From JAGDZR01 sp049115695 (GTDB lineage: Bacteria; Bacteroidota; Bacteroidia; Cytophagales; Cyclobacteriaceae): a stretch of 64,000 bases of DNA. The position numbers were made by a program, and so were the translations under genes. The DNA lies in NCBI GenBank assembly GCA_049115695.1, contig JAGDZR010000005.1, positions 186,001-250,000 of the forward strand, written 5' to 3'. How positions within the stretch are numbered: position 1 is the stretch's first letter; each line of letters begins with the position of its first letter. Positions 17,589-25,289 of the stretch are shown here, piece after piece. Below the pieces are notes generated by a model. It did not search any database and was not told the origin of the DNA. It saw only the letters and a list, made by a program, of their open reading frames with translations.

Positions 17589-19157
17589 ATGTCTTTAAAT
17601 AATAAGCAAGGTTTCTTTGCTAATCTTAAATCTGACTTACCAGCTGGTATAGTCGTATTCCTGGTTGCAGTACCCCTTTGTCTAGGAATTGCATTAGCTT
17701 CTGGGGCGCCACTTTTCTCTGGAATTATTGCGGGAATTGTAGGTGGAATTATTGTTAGTTTGGTCAGTGGATCTTCACTTGGTGTTAGTGGGCCAGCAGC
17801 AGGCTTAACTGTAATTGTCCTTTCATCAATTGAAGAGCTTGGCTCCTTTGAGTTATTTCTCGCAGCTGTTTTTGTAGCGGGTCTTATTCAGATCATTTTG
17901 GGAATAGCACGAGCAGGGGTAATTGCTTACTATTTTCCCAGTACGGTGATTAAGGGAATGCTCTCGGCCATTGGAATCATTATTATCTTAAAGCAAATCC
18001 CACACGCATTCGGATATGACGAGGATCCTGAGGGAGACTTGGCGTTCGCTCAACAGGATGGACACAACACTTTTAGTGAGTTTATCTACATGCTTGATTC
18101 AATTAGTCCGGGTGCAATTATCATCACAGCTGTATCCTTAACTATTCTTATTCTTTGGGAGCGACCATTTTTTAAGAAGTTAGCAATATCCAAAGTTGTC
18201 CAAGGACCACTTTTGGTTGTGATTGCAGGTATTCTGCTGAATTTGTTTTTTGCTAATTGGGAAGATTTAGTACTGACCAGTGAACACATGGTATCTATAC
18301 CAGTTGCGGACTCTTTCATGAGCTTTATTGGTCAGTTCACGACACCTGACTTTTCGGCATTTACAGACCCTAAACTTTATACTGTCGCATTTACCATTGC
18401 CATAGTTGCCAGTTTGGAAACATTGCTTTGTGTCGAAGCGACGGATAAACTGGATCCGCAAAAAAGAATTACGCCAACTAACAGAGAATTGATCGCCCAG
18501 GGAGCTGGTAACATGGTCTCAGGTTTGATCGGGGGATTGCCTGTTACTCAGGTGATTGTAAGAAGCTCAGCAAATATTCAATCAGGAGGTGTTTCCAGAG
18601 CATCTGCTTTTTCGCATGGTGTATTAATGTTAATTGCCGTAATGTTCATCCCTGGCATATTGAATATGATACCTTATGCCAGCTTAGCCGCAATCCTATT
18701 GGTTGTGGGTTACAAGTTATCTAAACCTTCACTATTCAAAGAAATGTACGCGATGGGACGAATGCAATTTCTCCCCTTCGTCATCACGATTGTAGCGATT
18801 GTGTTTACTGACCTATTGATTGGTATCGGTATCGGTATGGTCGTTTCAATCTTCGAAATACTTTGGAAGAATTTCAAGACGCCATATGAGAAACGACCCT
18901 ACGTTGAAGGTACACCAATCAATATTGTACTTTCTGAACAGGTCAGCTTTTTGAACAAAGCGAGTATCCTGCGAACACTCAAGGAAATTCCTGATGGAGG
19001 ATCTGTTTTATTGGACCTTACCAAAACGCAAAGTATGCATCCTGATATTGTTGAGATCCTTGCTGATTTTGAACAACATGCTAAGGTGAGCGATATTTCG
19101 ATAGAATGGAAGGGAGTCAAAGGACATCAAGTTCTTGATAAATTGATTGATATTTAA
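17589..19157 (+). CDS. SulP-family inorganic anion transporter (bicarbonate/sulfate type)
   Basis: 522 residues with 10-14 membrane helices covering roughly residues 12-425, including the SulP-specific VSGPAAGLTVIV segment and the conserved region around ATDKLDPQKRITPTNRE. The C-terminal part (about 440-522) is a shortened STAS-like domain with LLDLTKTQSMHPDIVEIL. SulP proteins import sulfate, bicarbonate or related anions with Na+ or H+. Sulfate would suit the sulfur genes 2 kb downstream. The bicarbonate subtype often lies beside a carbonic anhydrase, which is absent here, so the substrate stays open. A strong terminator closes the unit. Confidence 0.9.
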   Translation: MSLNNKQGFFANLKSDLPAGIVVFLVAVPLCLGIALASGAPLFSGIIAGIVGGIIVSLVSGSSLGVSGPAAGLTVIVLSSIEELGSFELFLAAVFVAGLIQIILGIARAGVIAYYFPSTVIKGMLSAIGIIIILKQIPHAFGYDEDPEGDLAFAQQDGHNTFSEFIYMLDSISPGAIIITAVSLTILILWERPFFKKLAISKVVQGPLLVVIAGILLNLFFANWEDLVLTSEHMVSIPVADSFMSFIGQFTTPDFSAFTDPKLYTVAFTIAIVASLETLLCVEATDKLDPQKRITPTNRELIAQGAGNMVSGLIGGLPVTQVIVRSSANIQSGGVSRASAFSHGVLMLIAVMFIPGILNMIPYASLAAILLVVGYKLSKPSLFKEMYAMGRMQFLPFVITIVAIVFTDLLIGIGIGMVVSIFEILWKNFKTPYEKRPYVEGTPINIVLSEQVSFLNKASILRTLKEIPDGGSVLLDLTKTQSMHPDIVEILADFEQHAKVSDISIEWKGVKGHQVLDKLIDI

Positions 19158-19177
19158 ATCATTTAAGTGACATTTTT

Positions 19178-19206
19178 AAAAAGCGGGTCAATGACCCGCT
19201 TTTTTT
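19178..19206 (+). terminator. Rho-independent terminator after sulP
   Basis: A perfect 12-bp stem, AAAAAGCGGGTC / GACCCGCTTTTT, has a 3-base loop and a continuing T-run. It is 20 bases after the SulP stop and is nearly symmetrical, so it could act in both directions. In the rest of the 419-base gene-free stretch that follows I see only the riboswitch and the hairpin before metZ. Confidence 0.92.
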
Positions 19207-19344
19207 GTTTCTCAACTCCTGTTTGGTTGAATTTCATGCAATAAATTGGACCGAATGATGAGATAATTGAAAAATATTTCAGATCTGTTTGGAAGTTTGA
19301 ATCCTTTGATTCTACATTTGTTGCATCTTTCAGGTAGCTGATAA

Positions 19345-19450
19345 GATAATTTATACAGAAGTGCGGAGAGACAGGCTCGTAGATGCACTAGCAACCTGGT
19401 ACCCAATCAAGGTGCTAATTCCTGAACTGAAAAGTGAATATAAATTAGAT
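19345..19450 (+). promoter_or_regulatory. SAM-I (S-box) riboswitch upstream of metZ
   Basis: The S-box core is readable in order. P1 is TAATTTA (19347-19353) pairing with TAAATTA (19441-19447). P2 is AGTGC with GCACT around GGAGAGACAGGCTC. Then come the J/P3 block AGCAACCTGG (19390-19399) and the highly conserved AAGGTGCTAATTCC (19409-19422). The RNA would bind S-adenosylmethionine and turn off the methionine-biosynthesis gene downstream when SAM is plentiful. No obvious terminator with a T-run follows the aptamer, so control may act through the later hairpin at 19528 or at translation initiation. Confidence 0.9.
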
Positions 19451-19527
19451 GAAAATGACATACGTTATTAGATTTTCTTCCACAGCACAACCAGGCATTT
19501 CAATCTGTTGTAACTGTTGTTGCACGC

Positions 19528-19562
19528 TGTAGGATTTATTCCGCTTTACTTTTAATCCTACA
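19528..19562 (+). promoter_or_regulatory. Leader hairpin just before metZ, candidate riboswitch expression platform
   Basis: TGTAGGATT and AATCCTACA form a perfect 9-bp stem with a 17-base loop, ending 14 bases before the metZ ATG. No U-tract follows, so it is not a standard terminator. Its position suggests it affects ribosome access or mRNA stability downstream of the SAM aptamer. No coding ORF explains it. Confidence 0.45.
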
Positions 19563-19576
19563 AAAACCATCATTCC

Positions 19577-20752
19577 ATGAATTTTGAGACTGACGCAATA
19601 CGTACACAATTAGAAAACGCCCTACACAGAGAGCATTCCACACCGTTATTTTTGACGAGTAGTTTCACTTTTGCAAGTGCAGAAGAGGCGCGCGCAATGT
19701 TCAATGATGAAATTCCGGGCAATATCTATTCAAGGTATTCTAATCCTAATACAGATGAGTTCATTGCTAAAATGTGTTCACTGGAAGGGACCGAGGACGG
19801 TATTGCTACCGCGACGGGTATGTCAGCGATGTTCACGAGCATGGCTGCATTGCTTGGTCAGGGAGATCACGTACTGGCATCAAGGGCCCTTTTTGGATCA
19901 ACACATCAGCTATTCACCAAGTTTTTTCCAAAGTGGGGTATAGAGCATACTTATTTCAATTTGTACCGTCCTGAGAAATGGGAATCGTTGATTCAGCCGA
20001 ATACCAAAATGATATTCGTCGAAACACCTTCAAATCCGGGTTTGGATATTGTAGACCTGGAGCTATTGGGACAGCTGGCTGAGAAGCATAATGTTTTGCT
20101 GAATGTAGATAATTGCTTCGCAACACCTTATGTTCAGAATCCAGCCAAGTTTGGGGCACATATCGTGACGCATTCTGCTACAAAATTTATTGATGGTCAG
20201 GGACGAACACTTGGAGGAGCAATATTAGGAAATGCGGATATCATTGAGGAAATCAGACAATTTGCAAGACATAGTGGGCCAAGTATGAGCCCATTTAATG
20301 CATGGGTGTTAAGTAAAAGTTTGGAAACACTCGCTGTGAGGATGGAGCGCCATTGCGAAAATGCCCTCAAGATTGCGGAATATTTACAGGACCATGATGA
20401 ATTGGAACAGGTACGCTATCCGTTTCTTAGCAGTCATCCACAGCACGAGTTAGCGCAAAAACAAATGAAGTATGGAGGAGGGATTGTCACATTTACGGTC
20501 AAAGGAGGCCTGAGTAGAGGTGCTGCTTTTTTGGATAATCTTAAAATGTTGAGCCTTACCCCAAACCTGGGTGATACACGAACCACGGTAACACATCCAG
20601 CTAGCACGACACATAGCAAGTTGACGGAGGAAGAAAGAGCAAGTGTAGGAATATCACCCGGACTTGTGCGTATATCAGTTGGATTGGAAAATGTGAATGA
20701 TGTGCTCGCGGACATAGAACAGGCTTTGCAGGCAAGTAAATTGAAAAAATAA
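19577..20752 (+). CDS. metZ: O-succinylhomoserine (or O-acetylhomoserine) sulfhydrylase
   Basis: 391 residues, full length for the Cys/Met-metabolism PLP family. The PLP lysine is K203 in HSATKFIDGQGR. The QGR after the lysine and the FVETPSNPG stretch are typical of MetZ-type sulfhydrylases rather than cystathionine synthases. The enzyme joins sulfide to an activated homoserine, giving homocysteine for methionine. It is preceded by a SAM-I riboswitch, which fits feedback control by the pathway end product. The sulfide would come from the sulfite reductase encoded next. The acyl donor (succinyl or acetyl) cannot be read from sequence. Confidence 0.88.
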   Translation: MNFETDAIRTQLENALHREHSTPLFLTSSFTFASAEEARAMFNDEIPGNIYSRYSNPNTDEFIAKMCSLEGTEDGIATATGMSAMFTSMAALLGQGDHVLASRALFGSTHQLFTKFFPKWGIEHTYFNLYRPEKWESLIQPNTKMIFVETPSNPGLDIVDLELLGQLAEKHNVLLNVDNCFATPYVQNPAKFGAHIVTHSATKFIDGQGRTLGGAILGNADIIEEIRQFARHSGPSMSPFNAWVLSKSLETLAVRMERHCENALKIAEYLQDHDELEQVRYPFLSSHPQHELAQKQMKYGGGIVTFTVKGGLSRGAAFLDNLKMLSLTPNLGDTRTTVTHPASTTHSKLTEEERASVGISPGLVRISVGLENVNDVLADIEQALQASKLKK

Positions 20753-20894
20753 AACCTTGATGCACGTTGATAACGTTAAAAGACACCATGAATAGATTTT
20801 TGCATAACGTTTGTTGTTGCTGTTGGAAGGCATGTTGCATGCATAGATGGAGGAGTAGGCTTTAAGGAATAACGTTATAAGTAATTAACAACAT

Positions 20895-20930
20895 AAACCC
20901 CTGACAGCCGAAAGACTGCAGGGGTTTTTT
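20895..20930 (+). terminator. Rho-independent terminator between metZ and the sulfite reductase gene
   Basis: AAACCCCTG and CAGGGGTTT pair over 9 bp, with an internal ACAG/ACTG loop region, followed by more T. It ends about 25 bases before the next ATG, so the sulfite reductase cluster must have a promoter in or after this hairpin, or depend on read-through. Confidence 0.8.
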
Positions 20931-20955
20931 ATTGAATTGACACACACACTTACCA

Positions 20956-23094
20956 ATGATACAAATAAATACTTTACCTATTACACCTGCCGCTCAACGA
21001 GATATTGTTGAGCTGCAGGGCAAAATAGCAGATCACAAATCAGGAAAAATAGCAGATGAACGATTTCGATTATATCGCCTCACCAGAGGTGTTTATGGTC
21101 AGCGTCAGCAGGGCGTTCAAATGTTTAGAATAAAGGTACCGTATGGTAAAATATCTCCTGATCAACTAAGACGTTTGGCAGATCTGTCAGAGACTTACAC
21201 CAAGGGCAATCTTCACATTACAACGCGACAAAACATTCAGCTGCATTATGTGAAGCTGGACGATGCACCTGCCATTTGGGAAGGACTGGAAACCGTAGGT
21301 TTAACCGGCCGTGAGTCTTGTGGTAATACTGTCCGGGGTATTACTGCATCTCCACTTGCTGGTATTGATCCGAATGAGCTTTTTGATGTAACGCCATATG
21401 CACAGGCACTTTTTGAGTATTTCCTGAGAAATCCAATTTGCCAGGATATGGGTAGAAAAATAAAGATTGCTTTTTCATCAAGTGATGAGGATGCCGCTTT
21501 TACTTATATTCATGATTTTGGTTTTATACCGCGAATCAAAAACGGTCAAAGAGGATTTAAAATAATCGTCGGTGGAGGATTGGGAGCCCAGGCAATCATG
21601 GGGCAGGTGGCGTATGAATTTCTACCAGTTGATCAAATCATTCCATTTGTAGCCGCTGGTCTTAGGGTCTTTGATAGATATGGTGAGAGGGAGCGCAGAC
21701 ATAAGGCAAGATTGAAGTTTTTGGTGGACCCTAAAAAGGGATTAGGAATAGATGGATTTTTACAGCTGGTCGAAAAAGAATGGAGTGCATTGGCAGATCA
21801 GACAGTTGCCATTGATCCGGTAGAGGAGACACCTGCGCTTCCAACTTTTCAGCAAAATACACCGCTACCTGTCAAGGATTTGAAAGCATATCAGCAGTGG
21901 TTGGAAGGAAATACCTTTGAACAAAAACAAACAGGATTTTTTGCTGTGAAAGTAAGAGTACCATTGGGTGATATTCAAGCAGATTTGGCTCGAAAAATTG
22001 CCCTATTGGCTGAAAAATATGCAAGTGATGACATTAGACTTACAGTCAATCAAGGGTTCGTCTATAAATTTATTCGGGAAGAAAACTTACCAAATATTTA
22101 TGCTGAGTTGCAGGAGTTAGGACTGGCTGATGCCGGATTTGATACGTTGGCTGACATTACCGCATGTCCTGGTACTGATACATGTAATCTTGGTGTAACC
22201 AATTCCACTGCTCTTTCGACGGTGTTGGAGGGCGTGATTCGAGAAGAGTATCCGCATTTGATTAATGAACGCTTGATCAAGATCAAGATATCAGGGTGTA
22301 TGAATGCATGTGGTCAGCACATGGTGGCAAATATTGGCTTTCATGGTAGCTCCATTAAGAAAGACGGGAAGGTAGCACCGGCTATGCAAGTAGTTATAGG
22401 TGGAGGTGTTGATCCCGATGGTCAGGGATATGTGGCAGAAAAGGTTATCAAATTGCCAACAAAGCAAATCCCACAAGGACTAAGAACCTTATTGGATGAC
22501 TATGAAACCAACAGTCAGGAAACAGAATATTTCAATGAATACTTCAGACGTCAGGGTAAAATATATTTCTACGATCTTTTGAAAGGTCTAGCGGATTTTG
22601 AAAAGCTAACAGACGATGTGTTTCAGGATTGGGGTAAAGTGGAGCAGTTTGTGCCGGAGATCGGAGTAGGTGAGTGTGCGGGAGTTGCGCTTGACCTGGT
22701 AGCCAGTATCATTGATGATGCCAAAGAGAGACATGCCTGGGGTGTGGAGCAGTTGAAGGAGCAGAATTGGGCCAATGTCATTTACTATGCCTACAATGCT
22801 TTTGTCATTGCCGCAAAGGCGGTCTTGTTGAATGAAGAAATCCATTGTAATACGCATGCTGGAATTATTGATGATTTCGAAAGTAAAATCATCGGAGAAG
22901 GGAAAGTGACTTTCGACGGATCATTTAAAGATCAGGCGTTGCAGATCAATCAGCATGCCCCTAATGAAGAGTTTGCCAGAGCTTACCTGTCTCAGGCAGG
23001 AGCATTTCTAAACAAGGTTTTGGATTATAGAAGTATAGATGCCATTGGCCTTGAAGAAGATAAAGTAGTGGTTAGAGATTTTTACAATGCATAA
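20956..23094 (+). CDS. Siroheme-[4Fe-4S] nitrite/sulfite reductase with C-terminal HEPN-like domain
   Basis: 712 residues, longer than the roughly 550-590 residues of ordinary sulfite reductase hemoproteins. Two ferredoxin-like and two siroheme-binding halves are visible. The cluster ligands are C404-x5-C410 (CPGTDTC) and C448-x3-C452 (CMNAC), exactly the CX5C...CX3C pattern. From about residue 570 an all-helical extension resembles the HEPN domains that Bacteroidota carry on this protein. The reaction is sulfite to sulfide (six electrons), probably with ferredoxin as donor since no flavoprotein subunit is present. Nitrite is an alternative substrate, but the following siroheme and cysH genes favour sulfite. 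The next gene begins directly after the stop. Confidence 0.88.
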   Translation: MIQINTLPITPAAQRDIVELQGKIADHKSGKIADERFRLYRLTRGVYGQRQQGVQMFRIKVPYGKISPDQLRRLADLSETYTKGNLHITTRQNIQLHYVKLDDAPAIWEGLETVGLTGRESCGNTVRGITASPLAGIDPNELFDVTPYAQALFEYFLRNPICQDMGRKIKIAFSSSDEDAAFTYIHDFGFIPRIKNGQRGFKIIVGGGLGAQAIMGQVAYEFLPVDQIIPFVAAGLRVFDRYGERERRHKARLKFLVDPKKGLGIDGFLQLVEKEWSALADQTVAIDPVEETPALPTFQQNTPLPVKDLKAYQQWLEGNTFEQKQTGFFAVKVRVPLGDIQADLARKIALLAEKYASDDIRLTVNQGFVYKFIREENLPNIYAELQELGLADAGFDTLADITACPGTDTCNLGVTNSTALSTVLEGVIREEYPHLINERLIKIKISGCMNACGQHMVANIGFHGSSIKKDGKVAPAMQVVIGGGVDPDGQGYVAEKVIKLPTKQIPQGLRTLLDDYETNSQETEYFNEYFRRQGKIYFYDLLKGLADFEKLTDDVFQDWGKVEQFVPEIGVGECAGVALDLVASIIDDAKERHAWGVEQLKEQNWANVIYYAYNAFVIAAKAVLLNEEIHCNTHAGIIDDFESKIIGEGKVTFDGSFKDQALQINQHAPNEEFARAYLSQAGAFLNKVLDYRSIDAIGLEEDKVVVRDFYNA

Positions 23095-23847
23095 ATGAAG
23101 TTGCCTAAACTTACATTAGTTGGTGCCGGTCCAGGAGATCCGGATTTAATAACAATTAAGGGTGTAAAAGCACTCATGAGTGCAGACGTTGTTTTGTACG
23201 ATGCACTTGTGGATAGTTCGCTCTTGCAATACGCACCAGATGCACTACATGTTCCTGTTGGCAAGCGAGCTGGAAAGTCATCTGTGTCTCAGCAAACGAT
23301 CAATCAGTTGATTGTCGAGCATGCCTTGACCAATGGTCATGTTGTAAGACTAAAGGGTGGTGATCCTTTTGTTTTTGGTCGAGGTATGGAGGAAATGGCC
23401 CATGCCAGACAATTTGGTATTGAGACAGAAGTTGTAGTCGGTGTGAGCAGTATAATGTTGCCTGGTTTATACGGCGTACCCTTAACTCAGAGAGGTGTTA
23501 ATCAGAGCTTCACGGTAGTTACTGCAACTGGAGCAGATGGTAGACTTACCAGTGAACTAAAAGCAGCAGCCAGAGATGCACCGACTGCCTTGATTTTTAT
23601 GGGCTTGAGAAAAATCCAAAGGATTGTAGCTGAGTATCAGTTCAACAATAGAGGAACTCTCCCTGTAGCGGTTATCAGTAATGGGTCATTGTTAAATGAG
23701 AAAGTAATTACGGGCACAGTTAATACAATTGCAGATGAATTGTCAGGGAGCGGCGTGGAAGCTCCCGCACTTTTAGTTTTTGGTGAAGGTGCAGCGTGCT
23801 ATTCCTCTGAGAACATGATGAACATACAAAAAGAAGCAGTGGCATGA
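23095..23847 (+). CDS. cobA: Uroporphyrinogen-III C-methyltransferase (siroheme branch)
   Basis: 250 residues, single-domain SUMT size. The N-terminal VGAGPGDPDLITIKG and the LKGGDPFVFGRG motif form the SAM- and substrate-binding site of the family. Late MGLRKI is also conserved. It methylates uroporphyrinogen III twice to give precorrin-2, the first step to siroheme. It begins directly after the sulfite reductase stop and overlaps the next gene by 4 bases (ATGA), so the cofactor is made from the same mRNA as the enzyme needing it. Confidence 0.95.
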   Translation: MKLPKLTLVGAGPGDPDLITIKGVKALMSADVVLYDALVDSSLLQYAPDALHVPVGKRAGKSSVSQQTINQLIVEHALTNGHVVRLKGGDPFVFGRGMEEMAHARQFGIETEVVVGVSSIMLPGLYGVPLTQRGVNQSFTVVTATGADGRLTSELKAAARDAPTALIFMGLRKIQRIVAEYQFNNRGTLPVAVISNGSLLNEKVITGTVNTIADELSGSGVEAPALLVFGEGAACYSSENMMNIQKEAVA

Positions 23848-24431
23848 CAGAAAATAAACTCTTTCCAATATTCGTCAAACTGGATCAAATTCAGACCCTT
23901 CTGGTAGGTGCTGGTAATGTGGGGTTGGAAAAGCTTCAAGGTCTTTTAAAGAATGATGAATGCGCGAACATCAAAATTGTTGCGCCTGAAGCTTTGCCTG
24001 AAATTGTTGAGCTTATCGAAGCACATGAAACTGTAGAATGGCATCAAAGGGAAGTTGTGGCTGATGATTTGGATGGGATTGATATGGTCATCTTGGCGAC
24101 TAATAATCGAGCAATAAATGCGGAGTTGAAGTCATGGGCAAAAGCAAGACATTTATTGACCAATGTAGCAGATACGCCGGATTTGTGCGATTTCTACCTT
24201 GGATCGACTGTCAAACGCGGTAACCTGAAACTAGGTATTAGTACCAATGGAATGTCACCAACATTTTCGAAGCAATTTCGAAAAGTAATGGAAGAGACTC
24301 TGCCTGAGGAAACAGATGAACTGCTAAACAATCTGCGGAGTATAAGAAATAAACTCAGTGGTGATTTTAGTGAAAAGGTGAAAAAACTAAATGAATTGAC
24401 AAAAACCCTAATTGAAAATGACAAAGAGTAG
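23844..24431 (+). CDS. Precorrin-2 dehydrogenase / sirohydrochlorin ferrochelatase (CysG N-domain type)
   Basis: 195 residues, corresponding to the Met8/CysG N-terminal part without the methyltransferase domain. The NAD-binding glycine loop VGAGNVGLEKLQ is near residues 21-32, and the helical dimerisation part contains SPTFSKQFRKVMEETLP. It oxidises precorrin-2 to sirohydrochlorin and probably inserts iron to give siroheme. It overlaps both neighbours by a few bases, consistent with translational coupling in the sulfite-reduction operon. The pair with cobA replaces the trifunctional CysG of enterobacteria. Confidence 0.9.
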   Translation: MTENKLFPIFVKLDQIQTLLVGAGNVGLEKLQGLLKNDECANIKIVAPEALPEIVELIEAHETVEWHQREVVADDLDGIDMVILATNNRAINAELKSWAKARHLLTNVADTPDLCDFYLGSTVKRGNLKLGISTNGMSPTFSKQFRKVMEETLPEETDELLNNLRSIRNKLSGDFSEKVKKLNELTKTLIENDKE

Positions 24432-25092
24432 TGAATCACAATTGCTGGATGATCTCAACGACTCCTATGACTCCTTGGACCCTAAAGGAAGACTGGAAAA
24501 ATTATTTAGTGAAAACAATCCAGAGGAGATTTTATTAACGTCTTCATTGGGGACGACTGCCGCTATCACGCTACACATGATAAGTAAGATTGCGCCCGAG
24601 CATCCAATTTACTTTGTCGATACGCACTTTCATTTTCCAGAGACCATTCACTATAAGAATCAACTGGCATCACGACTTGGTCTCAATATTGTTGATGTGT
24701 CCTCTAATATGAATCAGCACCTGTTCACACTTGAAAATGAATCATACAAGCACAACGATGATTTTTGCTGCTTTGTGAATAAGGTTTATCCGGTTGAGAA
24801 GCTCAAGGAAGGTAAAAAGTTTTGGATTAGTGGGGTGCTCAGGTTTCAAAATGAAAACAGAAATAAACTACGATTATTCGAACCCAAGGATGATTTAATC
24901 AAATTCCACCCCATTTTGGATATGACGCCTGAGGATGTGCAGATGTACATGATGATCAATGAATTGCCACAAAACCCTTTGGTTTATCAAGGGTACGGTT
25001 CCGTTGGTTGTACACACTGTACTGAGAAGGGAGATGGAAGAGAAGGGAGATGGCTGAATACTGCGAAGAGCGAATGCGGTCTTCATCAATGA
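24418..25092 (+). CDS. cysH: Assimilatory adenylyl-sulfate (APS) reductase, CysH family
   Basis: 224 residues from ATG 24418; a TTG two codons earlier is less likely. The PP-loop-like SSLGTTAAI segment and DTHFHFPET bind the nucleotide. The protein has C117-C118 (FCCFVNK) and C198-x2-C201 (CTHC), the four ligands of the [4Fe-4S] cluster found in APS reductases but missing from E. coli-type PAPS reductases. The catalytic Cys220 is in the terminal ECGLHQ. It should turn APS into sulfite with thioredoxin, feeding the sulfite reductase at the front of the operon. ATP sulfurylase (cysDN or sat) is not in the window. Confidence 0.92.
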   Translation: MTKSSESQLLDDLNDSYDSLDPKGRLEKLFSENNPEEILLTSSLGTTAAITLHMISKIAPEHPIYFVDTHFHFPETIHYKNQLASRLGLNIVDVSSNMNQHLFTLENESYKHNDDFCCFVNKVYPVEKLKEGKKFWISGVLRFQNENRNKLRLFEPKDDLIKFHPILDMTPEDVQMYMMINELPQNPLVYQGYGSVGCTHCTEKGDGREGRWLNTAKSECGLHQ

Positions 25093-25129
25093 GCTTTTAT
25101 TGGTTAAAAGGTGAATATTGGGTTAGGGT

Positions 25130-25165
25130 AGGTCAGTTACAATCGTAGCTGACCTGTGTTGTTTA
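25130..25165 (+). terminator. Probable terminator after cysH
   Basis: AGGTCAG and CTGACCT form a 7-bp stem with a 12-base loop, followed by a T-rich stretch (GTGTTGTTTATT). It closes the sulfite-reduction operon. Confidence 0.6.
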
Positions 25166-25289
25166 TTGGGAGTGCAGCCTATATTATTCTCGTTGAATCT
25201 TGAATCATCCCTGTTCAACTGATTCATGCTGATTCATTGTCAATATATGACTACCTAGACAAAACCTAGAGCGTTTATCCCGAATTGAA

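Noticed and set aside
19345..19450. tRNA-like cloverleaf
   Set aside because: No anticodon or T-loop consensus; the conserved blocks are those of a SAM-I riboswitch.
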